Source: an uncultured Pelagibacteraceae bacterium
GTDB taxonomy: Bacteria; Pseudomonadota; Alphaproteobacteria; Pelagibacterales; Pelagibacteraceae
NCBI GenBank assembly: GCA_902582875.1
Contig: CACHTV010000001.1
Location: 62,001 to 126,000, forward strand
Reading direction: 5' to 3'
DNA: 64,000 nt
Position numbers and translations under genes: made by a program. Shown piece by piece: positions 36,234-45,623 of this stretch. A model generated the notes under the pieces. The model saw nothing but the letters and a program-made list of their open reading frames with translations. It had not been told where the DNA came from and searched no databases. Numbering within the stretch: the first letter of the stretch is position 1; every line of letters begins with the position of its first letter.

Positions 36234-38768
36234 ATGGAAAGAGTAAATTTTCAAGCAATTGAGAAAAAATGGCAAGTTAAGTTTAACTCCTCAAAACTTC
36301 ACAATAAAAATGGAAAAAAATTTTATTGTTTAGAGATGTTTCCTTATCCATCTGGAAAAATTCATATGGGTCATGTTAGAAATTACACCATAGGAGATGT
36401 TGTAGCTCGTTATAAATATTTAAATGGTTTTAATGTTTTACATCCAATGGGATGGGATTCATTTGGTCTGCCTGCAGAAAATGCTGCCAGACTAAACAAT
36501 TTAAACCCTAAAACTTGGACAGAAGAAAATATAAAGACAATGAAAGAACAATTAAAAATGTTAGGTCTATCAATAGATTGGAGTTTAGAGATATCTACCT
36601 GTAATAAAGACTATTATAAACACCAGCAAGAGCTCTTTATTGATTTTTATAATCAAGGACTTGTTTCTAGAAAAGAAACCTATGTTAACTGGGATCCAGT
36701 TGAAAAAACTGTTTTAGCTAATGAACAAGTTATAAATGGAAAAGGCTGGAGATCTAATGCTGTAGTGGAGAGAAAAAAGTTATCACAATGGTTTTTCAAT
36801 ATCACAAAATTTTCAGACCAACTGTTAAAAGATATGGAAAGTTTAGAGGGTTGGCCAGAAAAAGTTAAATTAATGCAAAAAAATTGGATTGGTAAGTCTT
36901 TTGGATGTGAATTAGATTTTAAAATTCAAAGTCTTAAAAAAAATTTAAGAATTTTTACTACTAGACCTGATACAATTTTTGGTGCCAGCTTTATTGCCAT
37001 TTCTACAGATCACAAAATTTGTGAAAATTTTAACGAAGACCCTAATTTTAAAAAATTTCAAAAAGAATGTTCTAAAATTGGAACTACTGAAGAAGCTTTA
37101 GCTAATGCAGAAAAATTAGGATTTGAAACAAAATTATTCGCAGAACATCCTTTTCTTAAAAATAAAAAATTACCTATATATGTAGCAAATTTTGTTTTAA
37201 TGGATTATGGAAATGGAGCAATTTTTGGTTGTCCTGCTCATGACCAGAGGGATTTTGATTTTGCAAAAAAATATAACCTTCCAATTACTAGAGTGGTTGA
37301 AGATAAGAATAATTCTGAAGTAGGTGAAAAAATGAAAGAAGCTTATACTGGCACAGGTAAAATAGTTAATTCTGAATTTTTAAATAATTTAAGTGTAAAC
37401 GAAGCTATAAATACAATTATTAATAAAATTGAAGAAAAAAAAATTGGAGAGAGAAAAACTTTATTTAGATTAAAAGATTGGGGAATATCAAGGCAAAGAT
37501 ACTGGGGATGTCCCATTCCTATGATTTATCTAGAAGATGGTTCTGTTGTTCCGGTTGATAAAAGCGAATTGCCAATTACTCTCCCGGAAGATGTTGATCT
37601 TAATTCATCAGGAAATCCATTAGAGAATCATCCCAGATGGAAGAAAACAATTCATAAAAAAACTGGAAAACCTGCTATTAGAGAAACAGATACTTTAGAT
37701 ACATTTGTAGACTCCTCTTGGTACTTTTTAAGATTTTGCTCACCAAAAAATGAAAAATATCCATTTGAAAGCAAAGAAACAAATTATTGGATGCCTGTTG
37801 ATCAATATATTGGAGGAATAGAGCATGCTATTCTTCATTTACTTTATTCTCGATTTTTTATGAAAGCAGTTAAACAAACTAATAACGAAATCAAATGCTC
37901 TGAGCCCTTTAAAAATTTATTTACTCAAGGAATGGTGTGCCATGAAACCTATAAAGATCTTGAGGGAAATTGGTTAGATCCTCTTGAAGTAGAAAAAACA
38001 TCAGAGAAAAAAGCCATAAAGAAATCTGATAAATCTAAAGTTACAGTTGGTCCTTCAGAGTCTATGTCCAAATCTAAAAAAAACACAGTAGATCCTGAGA
38101 CTATGATTAAACAATATGGCGCTGACTCAGTAAGATGGTTCATGCTCTCTGATAGTCCTCCAGAAAAAGATGTTCAATGGTCTGATGCAGGAGTGGTTTC
38201 ATCAAGTAAATTTCTACAAAAAATCTGGAATTTAAATCAATCAGTTTTAGATAGAAATAAAACAAAAATCAAAGAAGATGAAAAAATACAAAAATCTTTT
38301 GAAAACAAAATAGACCTTAGTGTTTACAAAATTGATAGTGCTATTAATAATTTTCAATTTAATGTAGCAATAGCTCAATTTTATGAGATTTATAGATATT
38401 TTAATGACTCAATGAAATTGGGAATAAATAATAGTATTTTTATTAAAAATATAACTAAAATTATGAAATTGATGATACCTTTTACACCTCATCTTGCTTA
38501 CGAGTGTTTGACAAATTTAAATTGTAAGGAAATTGATCAATGGCCAAAAATTAATGAAAAAATAATTGAAAATAGTGAAGTTAAAATGGTTATACAAATA
38601 AATGGAAAAACAAGAGATGTCTTGGCAATAAAAAGAAATTTGGAAAAAGATGATGTTACTAAATTAGTCAAAAAATCTTTGAAAGCAAACAAACACATAA
38701 TGAATAAAAAAATTTTAAGAACTATTTTTGTTAAGAATAAAATAATAAACTACATCGTAAATAATTAA
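36234..38768 (+). CDS. leuS: Leucyl-tRNA synthetase
   Basis: Class I synthetase for leucine. The 844-aa sequence has the HIGH motif in [17 protein letters not shown] (about 36-52), an editing domain ([17 protein letters not shown] and [19 protein letters not shown]), and the KMSKS motif in [14 protein letters not shown] (about 610). Length is standard. The stop overlaps the lptE ATG by one base (TAATG). Confidence 0.98.
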   Translation: MERVNFQAIEKKWQVKFNSSKLHNKNGKKFYCLEMFPYPSGKIHMGHVRNYTIGDVVARYKYLNGFNVLHPMGWDSFGLPAENAARLNNLNPKTWTEENIKTMKEQLKMLGLSIDWSLEISTCNKDYYKHQQELFIDFYNQGLVSRKETYVNWDPVEKTVLANEQVINGKGWRSNAVVERKKLSQWFFNITKFSDQLLKDMESLEGWPEKVKLMQKNWIGKSFGCELDFKIQSLKKNLRIFTTRPDTIFGASFIAISTDHKICENFNEDPNFKKFQKECSKIGTTEEALANAEKLGFETKLFAEHPFLKNKKLPIYVANFVLMDYGNGAIFGCPAHDQRDFDFAKKYNLPITRVVEDKNNSEVGEKMKEAYTGTGKIVNSEFLNNLSVNEAINTIINKIEEKKIGERKTLFRLKDWGISRQRYWGCPIPMIYLEDGSVVPVDKSELPITLPEDVDLNSSGNPLENHPRWKKTIHKKTGKPAIRETDTLDTFVDSSWYFLRFCSPKNEKYPFESKETNYWMPVDQYIGGIEHAILHLLYSRFFMKAVKQTNNEIKCSEPFKNLFTQGMVCHETYKDLEGNWLDPLEVEKTSEKKAIKKSDKSKVTVGPSESMSKSKKNTVDPETMIKQYGADSVRWFMLSDSPPEKDVQWSDAGVVSSSKFLQKIWNLNQSVLDRNKTKIKEDEKIQKSFENKIDLSVYKIDSAINNFQFNVAIAQFYEIYRYFNDSMKLGINNSIFIKNITKIMKLMIPFTPHLAYECLTNLNCKEIDQWPKINEKIIENSEVKMVIQINGKTRDVLAIKRNLEKDDVTKLVKKSLKANKHIMNKKILRTIFVKNKIINYIVNN

Positions 38769-39244
38769 TGAAAAAAAATTTAAATAAAGTTTTCTTAATA
38801 TTATTTTTATTTATTACATCCAATTGTGGTTATAAAGTTTTAAATAATTCAGAAATAAACAATTTTAACATGGTACAAATTAAGTCTTCAGGAGATCAAA
38901 GAATAAATTTTAAAATTAAGAATATCTTAACTGTTAATTCATCAAAAAATAAAGAAAATAGCTTGATTATGGAATTAAATACAAAAAAAGAGAAAAAAGT
39001 GAAGGAGAAAAATATTAAGAACGAAATTACAAAATACGAAATATTGCTAAGCTCAAGAGTTAAATTAAACTTTTTAGAAAATAATATAGAAAAAGAATTT
39101 ACTGTTACGTCAACAGGTGATTATATAGTGGGTAATAAATATTCAACAACTTTATCAAATGAAAAAAGATTAATTTCAAATTTAACAGAGGATCTATCAA
39201 AAAAGATTATCAATAACATAAACTTAGCATTAAATGATTTTTAA
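38768..39244 (+). CDS. lptE: LPS-assembly lipoprotein LptE
   Basis: LptE plugs the LptD barrel that delivers LPS to the outer leaflet. The 158-aa product has a lipoprotein signal ending ITSNC (Cys about residue 20) and the short CGYKVLN start seen in LptE after cleavage. Sequence conservation elsewhere is weak, so the call leans on the signal, the length and the leuS-lptE-holA order. It overlaps holA by 11 bases. Confidence 0.85.
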   Translation: MKKNLNKVFLILFLFITSNCGYKVLNNSEINNFNMVQIKSSGDQRINFKIKNILTVNSSKNKENSLIMELNTKKEKKVKEKNIKNEITKYEILLSSRVKLNFLENNIEKEFTVTSTGDYIVGNKYSTTLSNEKRLISNLTEDLSKKIINNINLALNDF

Positions 39245-40232
39245 AAGCTATATTCTAGAGGAAAATTTTGAACCAATTAAGAATCTAAAATTATTTTTAT
39301 TTTATGGTGAAAACCAAGGTTTGAAAAAGGAGTTTAAAGAAAAATTAAGAATTAAAAATAAAGGTAAAGAAATACTTAATTTATTTCAAGATGACATAGT
39401 TAAAAATAAAAATATTTTGATAAATGAAGTGAGTAATAAATCTTTGTTCAATGAAAAAAAAATAATTTTTATAGACCAGGTAAATGACAAAGTTTTAGAC
39501 ATTATTGATGAAATTAGTGAAAATATTGAAGAAGAAAAGATTTTCTTATTTTCTGATATTCTTGATAAGAAATCTAAACTAAGAAGTTATTTTGAAAAAT
39601 CTAAACTTTGTGGAATTACTGCTTGTTATCAGGACAACGAAATCTCAATTAGAAAAATAATTACGAAGAAATTAAACGGTTTTCAAGGATTAACCAGTCA
39701 AATTATAAATCTTATTACTCAAAATACAGGGCTTGATAGAATTAGAGTTAATAATGAGATCGATAAAATTGTAAGCTGCTTTAAAGATAGGAAAATAGAT
39801 ATCGAAAAAATCGATTTATTACTTAATATTAGAACTAATGAAGATTTCAACAAACTTAAGGACGAAGCGCTAAACGGCAATAAAATCAACACTAATAGGC
39901 TTTTATCTGACACTGTTTTTGAAGTTGAAAATAATATTTTTTATTTAAACTCAATAAACCAAAGAATTAATAAACTTAGGGATATTGATAACAAAAAAGA
40001 AAAAAACTCTAACATAGAATTACTGATATCTAGTCTTAAACCTCCAGTATTCTGGAAAGATAAGCCAGTATTAATAGAACAATCAAAAAAATGGAATAAA
40101 ACAAAGATCAAGTCTGCTTTAAAAAAAACCTATGATGCAGAAATAGAAATAAAATCAAATTCTTCTATAAGAAAAGATTTGTTAATTAAAAATTTAATAA
40201 TAGAATTATGTGCTACAGCTAATTCCGCTTAA
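39234..40232 (+). CDS. holA: DNA polymerase III subunit delta
   Basis: HolA is the clamp-loader wrench that opens the beta ring. The 332-aa sequence has the family start LKLFLFYGENQGLKKEF (about 18-34), an N-terminal AAA+-like domain without a working Walker A, and helical C-terminal parts (SLKPPVFWKDKPVLIEQSKKW). Low conservation is normal for delta. Context after lptE supports it. It ends 14 bases inside the end of parB. Confidence 0.9.
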   Translation: MIFKSYILEENFEPIKNLKLFLFYGENQGLKKEFKEKLRIKNKGKEILNLFQDDIVKNKNILINEVSNKSLFNEKKIIFIDQVNDKVLDIIDEISENIEEEKIFLFSDILDKKSKLRSYFEKSKLCGITACYQDNEISIRKIITKKLNGFQGLTSQIINLITQNTGLDRIRVNNEIDKIVSCFKDRKIDIEKIDLLLNIRTNEDFNKLKDEALNGNKINTNRLLSDTVFEVENNIFYLNSINQRINKLRDIDNKKEKNSNIELLISSLKPPVFWKDKPVLIEQSKKWNKTKIKSALKKTYDAEIEIKSNSSIRKDLLIKNLIIELCATANSA

Positions 40233-41085
40233 GCAAGTTAGAAACAAGTTCAAATTGTTCTAAGTTTTTGTATAAAATAGTAATTTTCCCTGAATTGTTT
40301 TTCTTGTTTTGAATATTAACATTCAAACCTAAGTTTTCTTGAATTTTATTTTGTTCGCTTAAAATATTAGAGTCTATTTTAATCTGACCAGATTTTTGAG
40401 GTCCTTTTTTATTTCTTACTAAAAGTTCAACACTTCTAGCGCTTAAATTCTTGGCAACAATTTCTTCTGCGATATTTGTAGCGCTAGGTAAACCTATTAG
40501 AGGTCTAGCCTGGCCTGCAGTTAGATTACCTTCCTCTATCAAACCAATAACATCTGTTGGTAATGTTAAAAGTCGCAATGTATTGCTGATATGACTCCTG
40601 CTTTTAGACATAAATCTAGCAATTTTTTCATGATCATAATTAAATTCATCTGATAATCTTTTGTAACCTTTAGCTTCTTCTATAACGTTTAGATCATCAC
40701 GTTGAATATTTTCAACAATAGCGACCTCCAAAGCCTCGTTATCATCCAGGTCTAACTGGACAACTGGCACTTCATGCAAGCCCGCTTTTTGAGCTGCTAA
40801 CCATCTTCTTTCTCCAGCTATAATTTCGAATCTTCCAGGATCTACTTTATCCTCTCTGACTGCAATTGGCTGTATAACCCCATTTTTCTTTATAGAATTA
40901 GCCAATTCTTGCAATTTTTCCTCATTAAAATTTACCCGAGGCTGATACTTATTTGGGCTTAAATCACCGATACTAACTTTATGTCTAGTATGGCTTGTTA
41001 TCTCCTCTTTTTTCACTTCTTCTTTTTGATCTCCAAAGAGAGCTGTTAAACCCCTGCCTAGGCCTTTTTTTTTAGTCGTACTCAT
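40219..41085 (-). CDS. parB: Chromosome-partitioning protein ParB
   Basis: ParB is the CTP-dependent clamp that loads at parS and spreads. The 288-aa sequence has the N-terminal KKGLGRGLTALFG peptide that stimulates ParA, the CTPase/ParB box (IAVREDKVDPGRFEIIAGERRWLAAQKAG, VENIQRDDLN), an HTH (HEKIARFMSKSRSHISNTLRLL) and a C-terminal dimerisation part. It overlaps parA by four bases. Two candidate parS sites lie about 1 kb upstream in rsmG. Confidence 0.97.
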   Translation of the reverse strand: MSTTKKKGLGRGLTALFGDQKEEVKKEEITSHTRHKVSIGDLSPNKYQPRVNFNEEKLQELANSIKKNGVIQPIAVREDKVDPGRFEIIAGERRWLAAQKAGLHEVPVVQLDLDDNEALEVAIVENIQRDDLNVIEEAKGYKRLSDEFNYDHEKIARFMSKSRSHISNTLRLLTLPTDVIGLIEEGNLTAGQARPLIGLPSATNIAEEIVAKNLSARSVELLVRNKKGPQKSGQIKIDSNILSEQNKIQENLGLNVNIQNKKNNSGKITILYKNLEQFELVSNLLKRN

Positions 41086-41897
41086 GCTGCGCTTTCTACA
41101 TTAATATTTTTTTTAGCTAAAAATTCATCGGCTAATTTCAAATAAGACTTACTTCCCAAACATGTTTTATCGTAAATAACACACGGTAAACCATGCGAAG
41201 GAGCTTCGGATAATCTTACATTTCTAGGTATTACAGTTTTGTAAACTTTTTCCTTAAAATAACTTCTTGCCTCTCTGTCTACTTGTGAAGATAATTTGTT
41301 TCTTTTATCAAACATCGTTAGTAGAATTCCTCGAACTTTTAAATCAGGATTCAGATTAATTTTAATTCGATCTATAGTCTTAACTAACTGAGTAATGCCC
41401 TCTAGAGCAAAAAACTCTGTCTGTAATGGAACTAATAGCTCTTCAGACGCAACTAAAGCCATAATCGTCAGTAGACTTAATGAAGGTGGACAATCTATAA
41501 AAATGTTATCGTACTTAGATAACAAGTTATTTTTTTCTTTATCTAAAATTTGTTTTAATACAAAAGCCCTATCTGAGTCATTTGCTGTTTCTACCTCAAG
41601 ACCTGATAAATTTACATTTGATCCTATAATGTCTAAATTTTTAATATCTGTTTTTTGAATTACATCTTTCAATTCAATTTTTTTTATTAGCAAATTGTAA
41701 ATATTCTTATCTTCGTTATTGTTAGATCTACCTAATCCAGTAGTTGCATTACCTTGTGGATCTAAATCAATAATGAGATTATTTTGACCCAAAATGGACA
41801 GTGCTGTAGACAAATTAATGACAGTAGTTGTTTTACCAACTCCTCCTTTTTGATTTATAACTGCTATGGTAGATCTGTTCTGCATTTTATTTTGCAT
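41082..41897 (-). CDS. parA: Chromosome-partitioning ATPase ParA
   Basis: ParA is the deviant-Walker ATPase that moves ParB-parS complexes along the nucleoid. The 271-aa product shows KGGVGKTTTVINL (about 16-28), DLDPQGNATTGLG and IFIDCPPSLSLLT. Its start lies 11 bases inside the rsmG end. The order mnmG-rsmG-parA-parB is conserved in alphaproteobacteria and many other bacteria near the origin. Confidence 0.97.
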   Translation of the reverse strand: MQNKMQNRSTIAVINQKGGVGKTTTVINLSTALSILGQNNLIIDLDPQGNATTGLGRSNNNEDKNIYNLLIKKIELKDVIQKTDIKNLDIIGSNVNLSGLEVETANDSDRAFVLKQILDKEKNNLLSKYDNIFIDCPPSLSLLTIMALVASEELLVPLQTEFFALEGITQLVKTIDRIKINLNPDLKVRGILLTMFDKRNKLSSQVDREARSYFKEKVYKTVIPRNVRLSEAPSHGLPCVIYDKTCLGSKSYLKLADEFLAKKNINVESAA

Positions 41898-42507
41898 TAA
41901 CTATGATTATTTTAGAATCATCTTCTGTAATACTCTCCTCTAGTTTATAGCTATAATTTGACCCTAAAGAAACATTATTAATTTCCATCTGTGCATTTTT
42001 CCCTTTTAAAACTATCAATTTATGAGGTTTTTCAACTATTTCACGTGAAATCTTCAGTATTTCATCTAATTTTTTGAAAGCTCTGCAAACTACAACATCA
42101 GCTAATATCTTATTTTCATATATGTTTTCCTCTATATCTATATTTTTAATATCTAATTTTTCCTTTATAGTTTTAAGAAAAATCCTCTTTACAGGAGATT
42201 TTTCATATAATTTCACGTGAAATCTACCTTTTTCATCATTTAATGCAATGATCAAACCAGGGAAACCAGCTCCAGATCCAAGGTCAACAATGTTATTAGT
42301 TTTAGAGTAGTCTATAAAGCTCAACAATTGAGCAGAATCAAGAATATGTCTAAACCAGATCATTTTCTCTGTTTTCTTGGAGATTAAATTATAGCTTTTA
42401 TTATATTCCAAAAGGTAATCATGGAATTTTATTAGCTTATTTATGGAAAATTCACTAAAACCTAGCTTTTTTTTAAGTATTTCAACTACTTTAATATCAT
42501 TCATCAA
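41887..42507 (-). CDS. rsmG: 16S rRNA G527 N7-methyltransferase
   Basis: RsmG (GidB) methylates G527 in the 530 loop. The 206-aa product has the SAM-binding motif [18 protein letters not shown] (about 75-92) and the N-terminal [20 protein letters not shown] region. The gene also carries two identical parS-like palindromes in two different reading frames. It overlaps mnmG by four bases and parA by 11. Confidence 0.95.
   Translation of the reverse strand: MMNDIKVVEILKKKLGFSEFSINKLIKFHDYLLEYNKSYNLISKKTEKMIWFRHILDSAQLLSFIDYSKTNNIVDLGSGAGFPGLIIALNDEKGRFHVKLYEKSPVKRIFLKTIKEKLDIKNIDIEENIYENKILADVVVCRAFKKLDEILKISREIVEKPHKLIVLKGKNAQMEINNVSLGSNYSYKLEESITEDDSKIIIVNAK
42037..42052. promoter_or_regulatory. 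parS: parS-like ParB-binding site 1
   Basis: TATTTCACGTGAAATC contains the perfect palindrome ATTTCACGTGAAAT. The widespread parS consensus is TGTTTCACGTGAAACA; the core TTTCACGTGAAA is identical and only the outer bases differ. It lies in rsmG about 140 bases upstream of parA and reads as I-S-R-E-I there. Confidence 0.85.
42209..42224. promoter_or_regulatory. parS: parS-like ParB-binding site 2
   Basis: AATTTCACGTGAAATC repeats the same 14-base palindrome 172 bases from site 1. Here it reads as R-F-H-V-K in rsmG, a different frame from site 1, so the shared sequence is not due to a protein repeat. I found no third copy in the window. Confidence 0.85.
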
Positions 42508-44375
42508 GCAGAAGCTCTACTTCTTGACTTCTTTATATGAGAAAGAATTAATATAGCTGCAGCTGGTGTTACTCCATCTATTCTTAAAGCCTGACCTAAT
42601 GTGTTAGGCTTGATTTTTTTAAGTTTAGACTTAATTTCGTTAGAAAGTCCACTAAAAGAATCGTAATCAATGTGATTAGGTATGACGATAGACTCATCTT
42701 TTTTGAAAGATTTAATATCATGAGCCTGACGACCTAGATATCCTAAGTAGTGCGCATCGATTTCAACCTGTCTATCTAGAGACCCATCAAACAGTGGAAT
42801 TGAAGGAAATATTTGCCTTATTTTAGCCATATTTACATTTCTTTGTCCTATAACTTCTAGAGCAGACCGTTTTACTCCATCCATAGCAATTTTAATCGAA
42901 AATTTTTTAGCCTCGTTAGGAGATAAAAAATTAGATTTTAAGGATTTAGTTAATTGAAATAATTTTTTTTCTTTATCCAAAAAAATATTTTTTCTTTTTT
43001 GTTTTACCAAATTATTTTTAATTCCTATTGGTGTTAATCTTTGGTCTGCATTATCCGCCCTGAGAGTTAATCTATATTCTGCTCTTGATGTAAACATACG
43101 ATATGGTTCTGAGACACCTTTAGTAATTAAATCATCTAACATAACACCTATATAAGAGTTAGATCTATTTAAGATAAATTCTTTTTCCTTTTTCACTTTT
43201 AAAGCCGCATTTGCTCCTGCCACTAGACCCTGAGCAGCTGCTTCTTCATATCCAGTAGTTCCATTAATTTGGCCAGCTAAAAAGAGGGATTTAATTTTCT
43301 TAGTTTCTAGTGTTATTTTAAGCTCACGTGGATCGACAAAATCATATTCTATAGCATAACCTGCCCTTTTCATCTTAACTTGCTCTAAACCCTTGATTTT
43401 GGCCAATATTTGAAGCTGAATCTCTTCGGGAAGTGAAGTAGATATACCGTTTGGATAGATAGTATTGTCCTTTAATCCCTCTGGCTCAAGAAAAATTTGA
43501 TGTTTACCTTTTTCTTTAAACTTTACAATCTTGTCTTCAATAGCAGGACAGTATCTTGGTCCTACTCCTTTTATATTACCAGAATACATTGCGCTTCTAG
43601 AAATATTTTCACTTATAATTTTGTGTACTGTGTCGTTAGTATAAGTCATTCCACACTTGATTTGTTTATTGTATAGTTTTCCAGTTAAAAAAGAAAAATA
43701 GTAAGGATCTTCATCAGCTGGCTGCATTTCTAATTCATCATAATTAATTGTATCACCATCTAATCTTGGCGGTGTGCCTGTCTTAAGTCTTCCAATCTGT
43801 AAATTAAATTTTTCCAATTGTTCACTTAATCCTGTTGAAGGTTTTTCATCATAACGACCAGCCGGTGTCTGTTTTTCACCAATATGAATTAATCCATTTA
43901 AAAATGTTCCTGTTGTAAGAACCAGTTCTTTACATCTTACTTCTTTTCCACTTTGACAAATAATTCCAACGATTTTATTTTTATTAAATAAAAATTTTAT
44001 AACTGGGTCCGATATGACCTGTAAATTTTTGTAATTAATCAGAATTTTCTGCATATGCTCTTTATAAAGAGATCTATCTGATTGTGTTCTGGGACCTTGT
44101 ACTGCTGGTCCTCTGCTTCGATTTAATAATCTGAATTGAATACCTGATTTGTCAGCTACAATACCCATAACGCCATCTAAAGCATCGATTTCTCTAACTA
44201 GGTGACCTTTTCCAAGTCCCCCAATAGCTGGATTGCAGGACATCTCTCCAATTGTCTCTTTTTTATGGGTAAAAAGTGCAGTATTCACACCAATTCTGGC
44301 AGATGCAGCAGCAGCCTCACACCCAGCATGCCCACCACCTATTACAACTACATCGTAGCTCATTTCTTTAGTCAT
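42504..44375 (-). CDS. mnmG: tRNA uridine-34 carboxymethylaminomethyl synthase, MnmG
   Basis: MnmG (GidA) with MnmE modifies U34 of tRNAs for Leu, Lys, Glu, Gln and Arg. The 623-aa protein has the FAD site [20 protein letters not shown] at the N-terminus, [22 protein letters not shown], the [13 protein letters not shown] and [17 protein letters not shown] signatures, and the helical C-terminal domain. In relatives mnmE lies directly upstream; here 2.5 kb of foreign-looking DNA sits between them. Confidence 0.98.
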   Translation of the reverse strand: MTKEMSYDVVVIGGGHAGCEAAAASARIGVNTALFTHKKETIGEMSCNPAIGGLGKGHLVREIDALDGVMGIVADKSGIQFRLLNRSRGPAVQGPRTQSDRSLYKEHMQKILINYKNLQVISDPVIKFLFNKNKIVGIICQSGKEVRCKELVLTTGTFLNGLIHIGEKQTPAGRYDEKPSTGLSEQLEKFNLQIGRLKTGTPPRLDGDTINYDELEMQPADEDPYYFSFLTGKLYNKQIKCGMTYTNDTVHKIISENISRSAMYSGNIKGVGPRYCPAIEDKIVKFKEKGKHQIFLEPEGLKDNTIYPNGISTSLPEEIQLQILAKIKGLEQVKMKRAGYAIEYDFVDPRELKITLETKKIKSLFLAGQINGTTGYEEAAAQGLVAGANAALKVKKEKEFILNRSNSYIGVMLDDLITKGVSEPYRMFTSRAEYRLTLRADNADQRLTPIGIKNNLVKQKRKNIFLDKEKKLFQLTKSLKSNFLSPNEAKKFSIKIAMDGVKRSALEVIGQRNVNMAKIRQIFPSIPLFDGSLDRQVEIDAHYLGYLGRQAHDIKSFKKDESIVIPNHIDYDSFSGLSNEIKSKLKKIKPNTLGQALRIDGVTPAAAILILSHIKKSRSRASA

Positions 44376-44425
44376 TTTGTGAATGTATCTGTCTAAATTG
44401 ATTTTACAAGAAGTATTTTTGATAA

Positions 44426-44446
44426 TGGGGGTCTTGGCAACCCCCA
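44426..44446 (-). terminator. GC-rich hairpin after the GIY-YIG gene
   Basis: TGGGGGT (44426-44432) pairs with ACCCCCA (44440-44446) around a seven-base loop, six bases past the GIY-YIG stop. It lacks a T run on the transcribed side, so it is a weak intrinsic terminator or a 3'-end stabilising hairpin. Its CTTGG..CCCCCAG half resembles the hairpin at 45586-45610. Confidence 0.5.
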
Positions 44447-44452
44447 GTTATT

Positions 44453-45178
44453 TTAGTTCTCTCTTCCCATAACACGATTATGAGGAGGTAGAAGACCATT
44501 TTCATCTATAAACTTTTTAAGATGATATGCTTCCCATTTTTTTCTTTCCTCATCACTTACATTGGATAAAACAGAATATTCTACAGTGTCAAATTTTATT
44601 TCATCATTTTTTAAATGCTGATTAATTCTCCTGTTTATATTATTCGTTTCTCCGATGTATTGAATGTCACCATTATACAAAAGTCTATAAATACCTTTTC
44701 CATCAATAAGATTTTTTAAATCTCTGTTACGATATTCAAAACAAGGTATCAAAGGTATCTTCCACATTTGGTGTTTTTCATCCCTAATCAAAAAAATACG
44801 TCTTTGTTGTCTTGGCTTTTTCAATAGACTAACTATCTTCGGTATCTGCTTTGCAATTGTTCCGAAGCAACTAATAGAAAAATTAGTTTTCCTATCATTC
44901 ACTCTAATTGGACAATTTGCATCTGAAGCGGGATCGTTATTAGGTGACAGATAAAGCGCTAATGCTTCTTCTGGTTCTATTCCTTCTTCGATTACAATTG
45001 CACAATGCTTATACTTATCAAAGCCTAAGGGCTTAAAAGCACTTGAGCTAAAACTAATATAAGAGTGGTTTAAGAAAACAGATGGATTTTCCATCAGATA
45101 ATGTGAAGTTCTCTTTAACGGTCTAAACTTCAATTTTCTGTCTTTCTCTTTAACAACTGAGAGATAATTGTTTTGCAT
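44453..45178 (-). CDS. GIY-YIG domain protein, accessory
   Basis: The 241-aa product has a C-terminal GIY-YIG nuclease-like domain (about residues 155-235): GIYRLLYNGDIQYIGETNNINRRINQH with Tyr, Gly and Arg in place, then a Glu in KKWEAYHLKKF. The N-terminal 150 residues (LKRTSHYLMENPSVFLNHSY, SISCFGTIAKQIPKIVSLL) match nothing I recognise and may bind DNA or a target. I moved the start from 45199 to the ATG at 45178, which has a perfect AAGGAGG six bases upstream. It overlaps the 119-aa gene by 29 bases. Homing, repair or phage-type nuclease roles are possible. Confidence 0.75.
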   Translation of the reverse strand: MQNNYLSVVKEKDRKLKFRPLKRTSHYLMENPSVFLNHSYISFSSSAFKPLGFDKYKHCAIVIEEGIEPEEALALYLSPNNDPASDANCPIRVNDRKTNFSISCFGTIAKQIPKIVSLLKKPRQQRRIFLIRDEKHQMWKIPLIPCFEYRNRDLKNLIDGKGIYRLLYNGDIQYIGETNNINRRINQHLKNDEIKFDTVEYSVLSNVSDEERKKWEAYHLKKFIDENGLLPPHNRVMGREN

Positions 45179-45509
45179 TTCTAACCTCCTTTCTTTCATT
45201 TACTAGTGCTCTAAAGGTAACTGATACTTTTGGTGTTTTAGAGTCACCACGAAGTTCAACCATTGGTAAAACTTCAATGTTGCAGTCAGTAAATTCATTA
45301 ACTGACCCAATCTCTTTTATTATTTCTTTTTCGACAAATTTATCGAATAAGCATTGTTGCTCGAAGCGATAATCATCATCTTTAACTAAGCTCATGTCTG
45401 TTACTAGTATTCTAGTAATTAATAGAGCTCCTTTTCCTTTCTTGTTTACAGTGTCAACTACATTTCCTACTTGAGTAATAGACACACCTTTCTTGTTACC
45501 ATTATTCAT
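45150..45509 (-). CDS. 119-aa accessory protein of unknown function
   Basis: I do not recognise this protein. The 119 residues look folded and soluble, with alternating strands (ALLITRILVTDMSLV, CNIEVLPMVELRG, KVSVTFRALVNERKEV) and no membrane segment. A strong Shine-Dalgarno (AAAGGAGAAACC) precedes the ATG. It runs 29 bases into the GIY-YIG gene, so the two are probably translated together. Upstream lies a set of nested inverted repeats. A partner or inhibitor of the GIY-YIG protein is one guess. Confidence 0.7.
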   Translation of the reverse strand: MNNGNKKGVSITQVGNVVDTVNKKGKGALLITRILVTDMSLVKDDDYRFEQQCLFDKFVEKEIIKEIGSVNEFTDCNIEVLPMVELRGDSKTPKVSVTFRALVNERKEVRNAKQLSLSC

Positions 45510-45526
45510 GGTTTCTCCTTTTTTTT

Positions 45527-45610
45527 TGGGGGCTTGTTTGTTTAAAGATTGTGGTATAAAAAATACCTGGATATCAATCTATTCTGCTTGGTGCCCCCAG
45601 GGTACCAGGC
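45527..45610 (-). other. Nested inverted repeats in the leader of the accessory gene pair
   Basis: Three helices nest here: TGGGGGC (45527-45533) with GCCCCCA (45593-45599); AGATTG (45546-45551) with CAATCT (45575-45580); GGTAT (45553-45557) with ATACC (45563-45567). A competing 11-base stem, GCTTGGTGCCC-CCA-GGGTACCAGGC (45586-45610), uses the same C run and follows the HTH gene stop by 13 bases. In minus-strand RNA the outer helix ends just before the Shine-Dalgarno of the 119-aa gene. It could be a regulatory RNA switch, a terminator or an element end. Confidence 0.55.
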
Positions 45611-45623
45611 TGAATTTTAAAAA

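Noticed and set aside
45527-45610. Integron attC site or CRISPR repeat as explanation for the nested repeats
   Set aside because: No GTTRRRY/RYYYAAC core, no integrase, and no regularly spaced repeated units.
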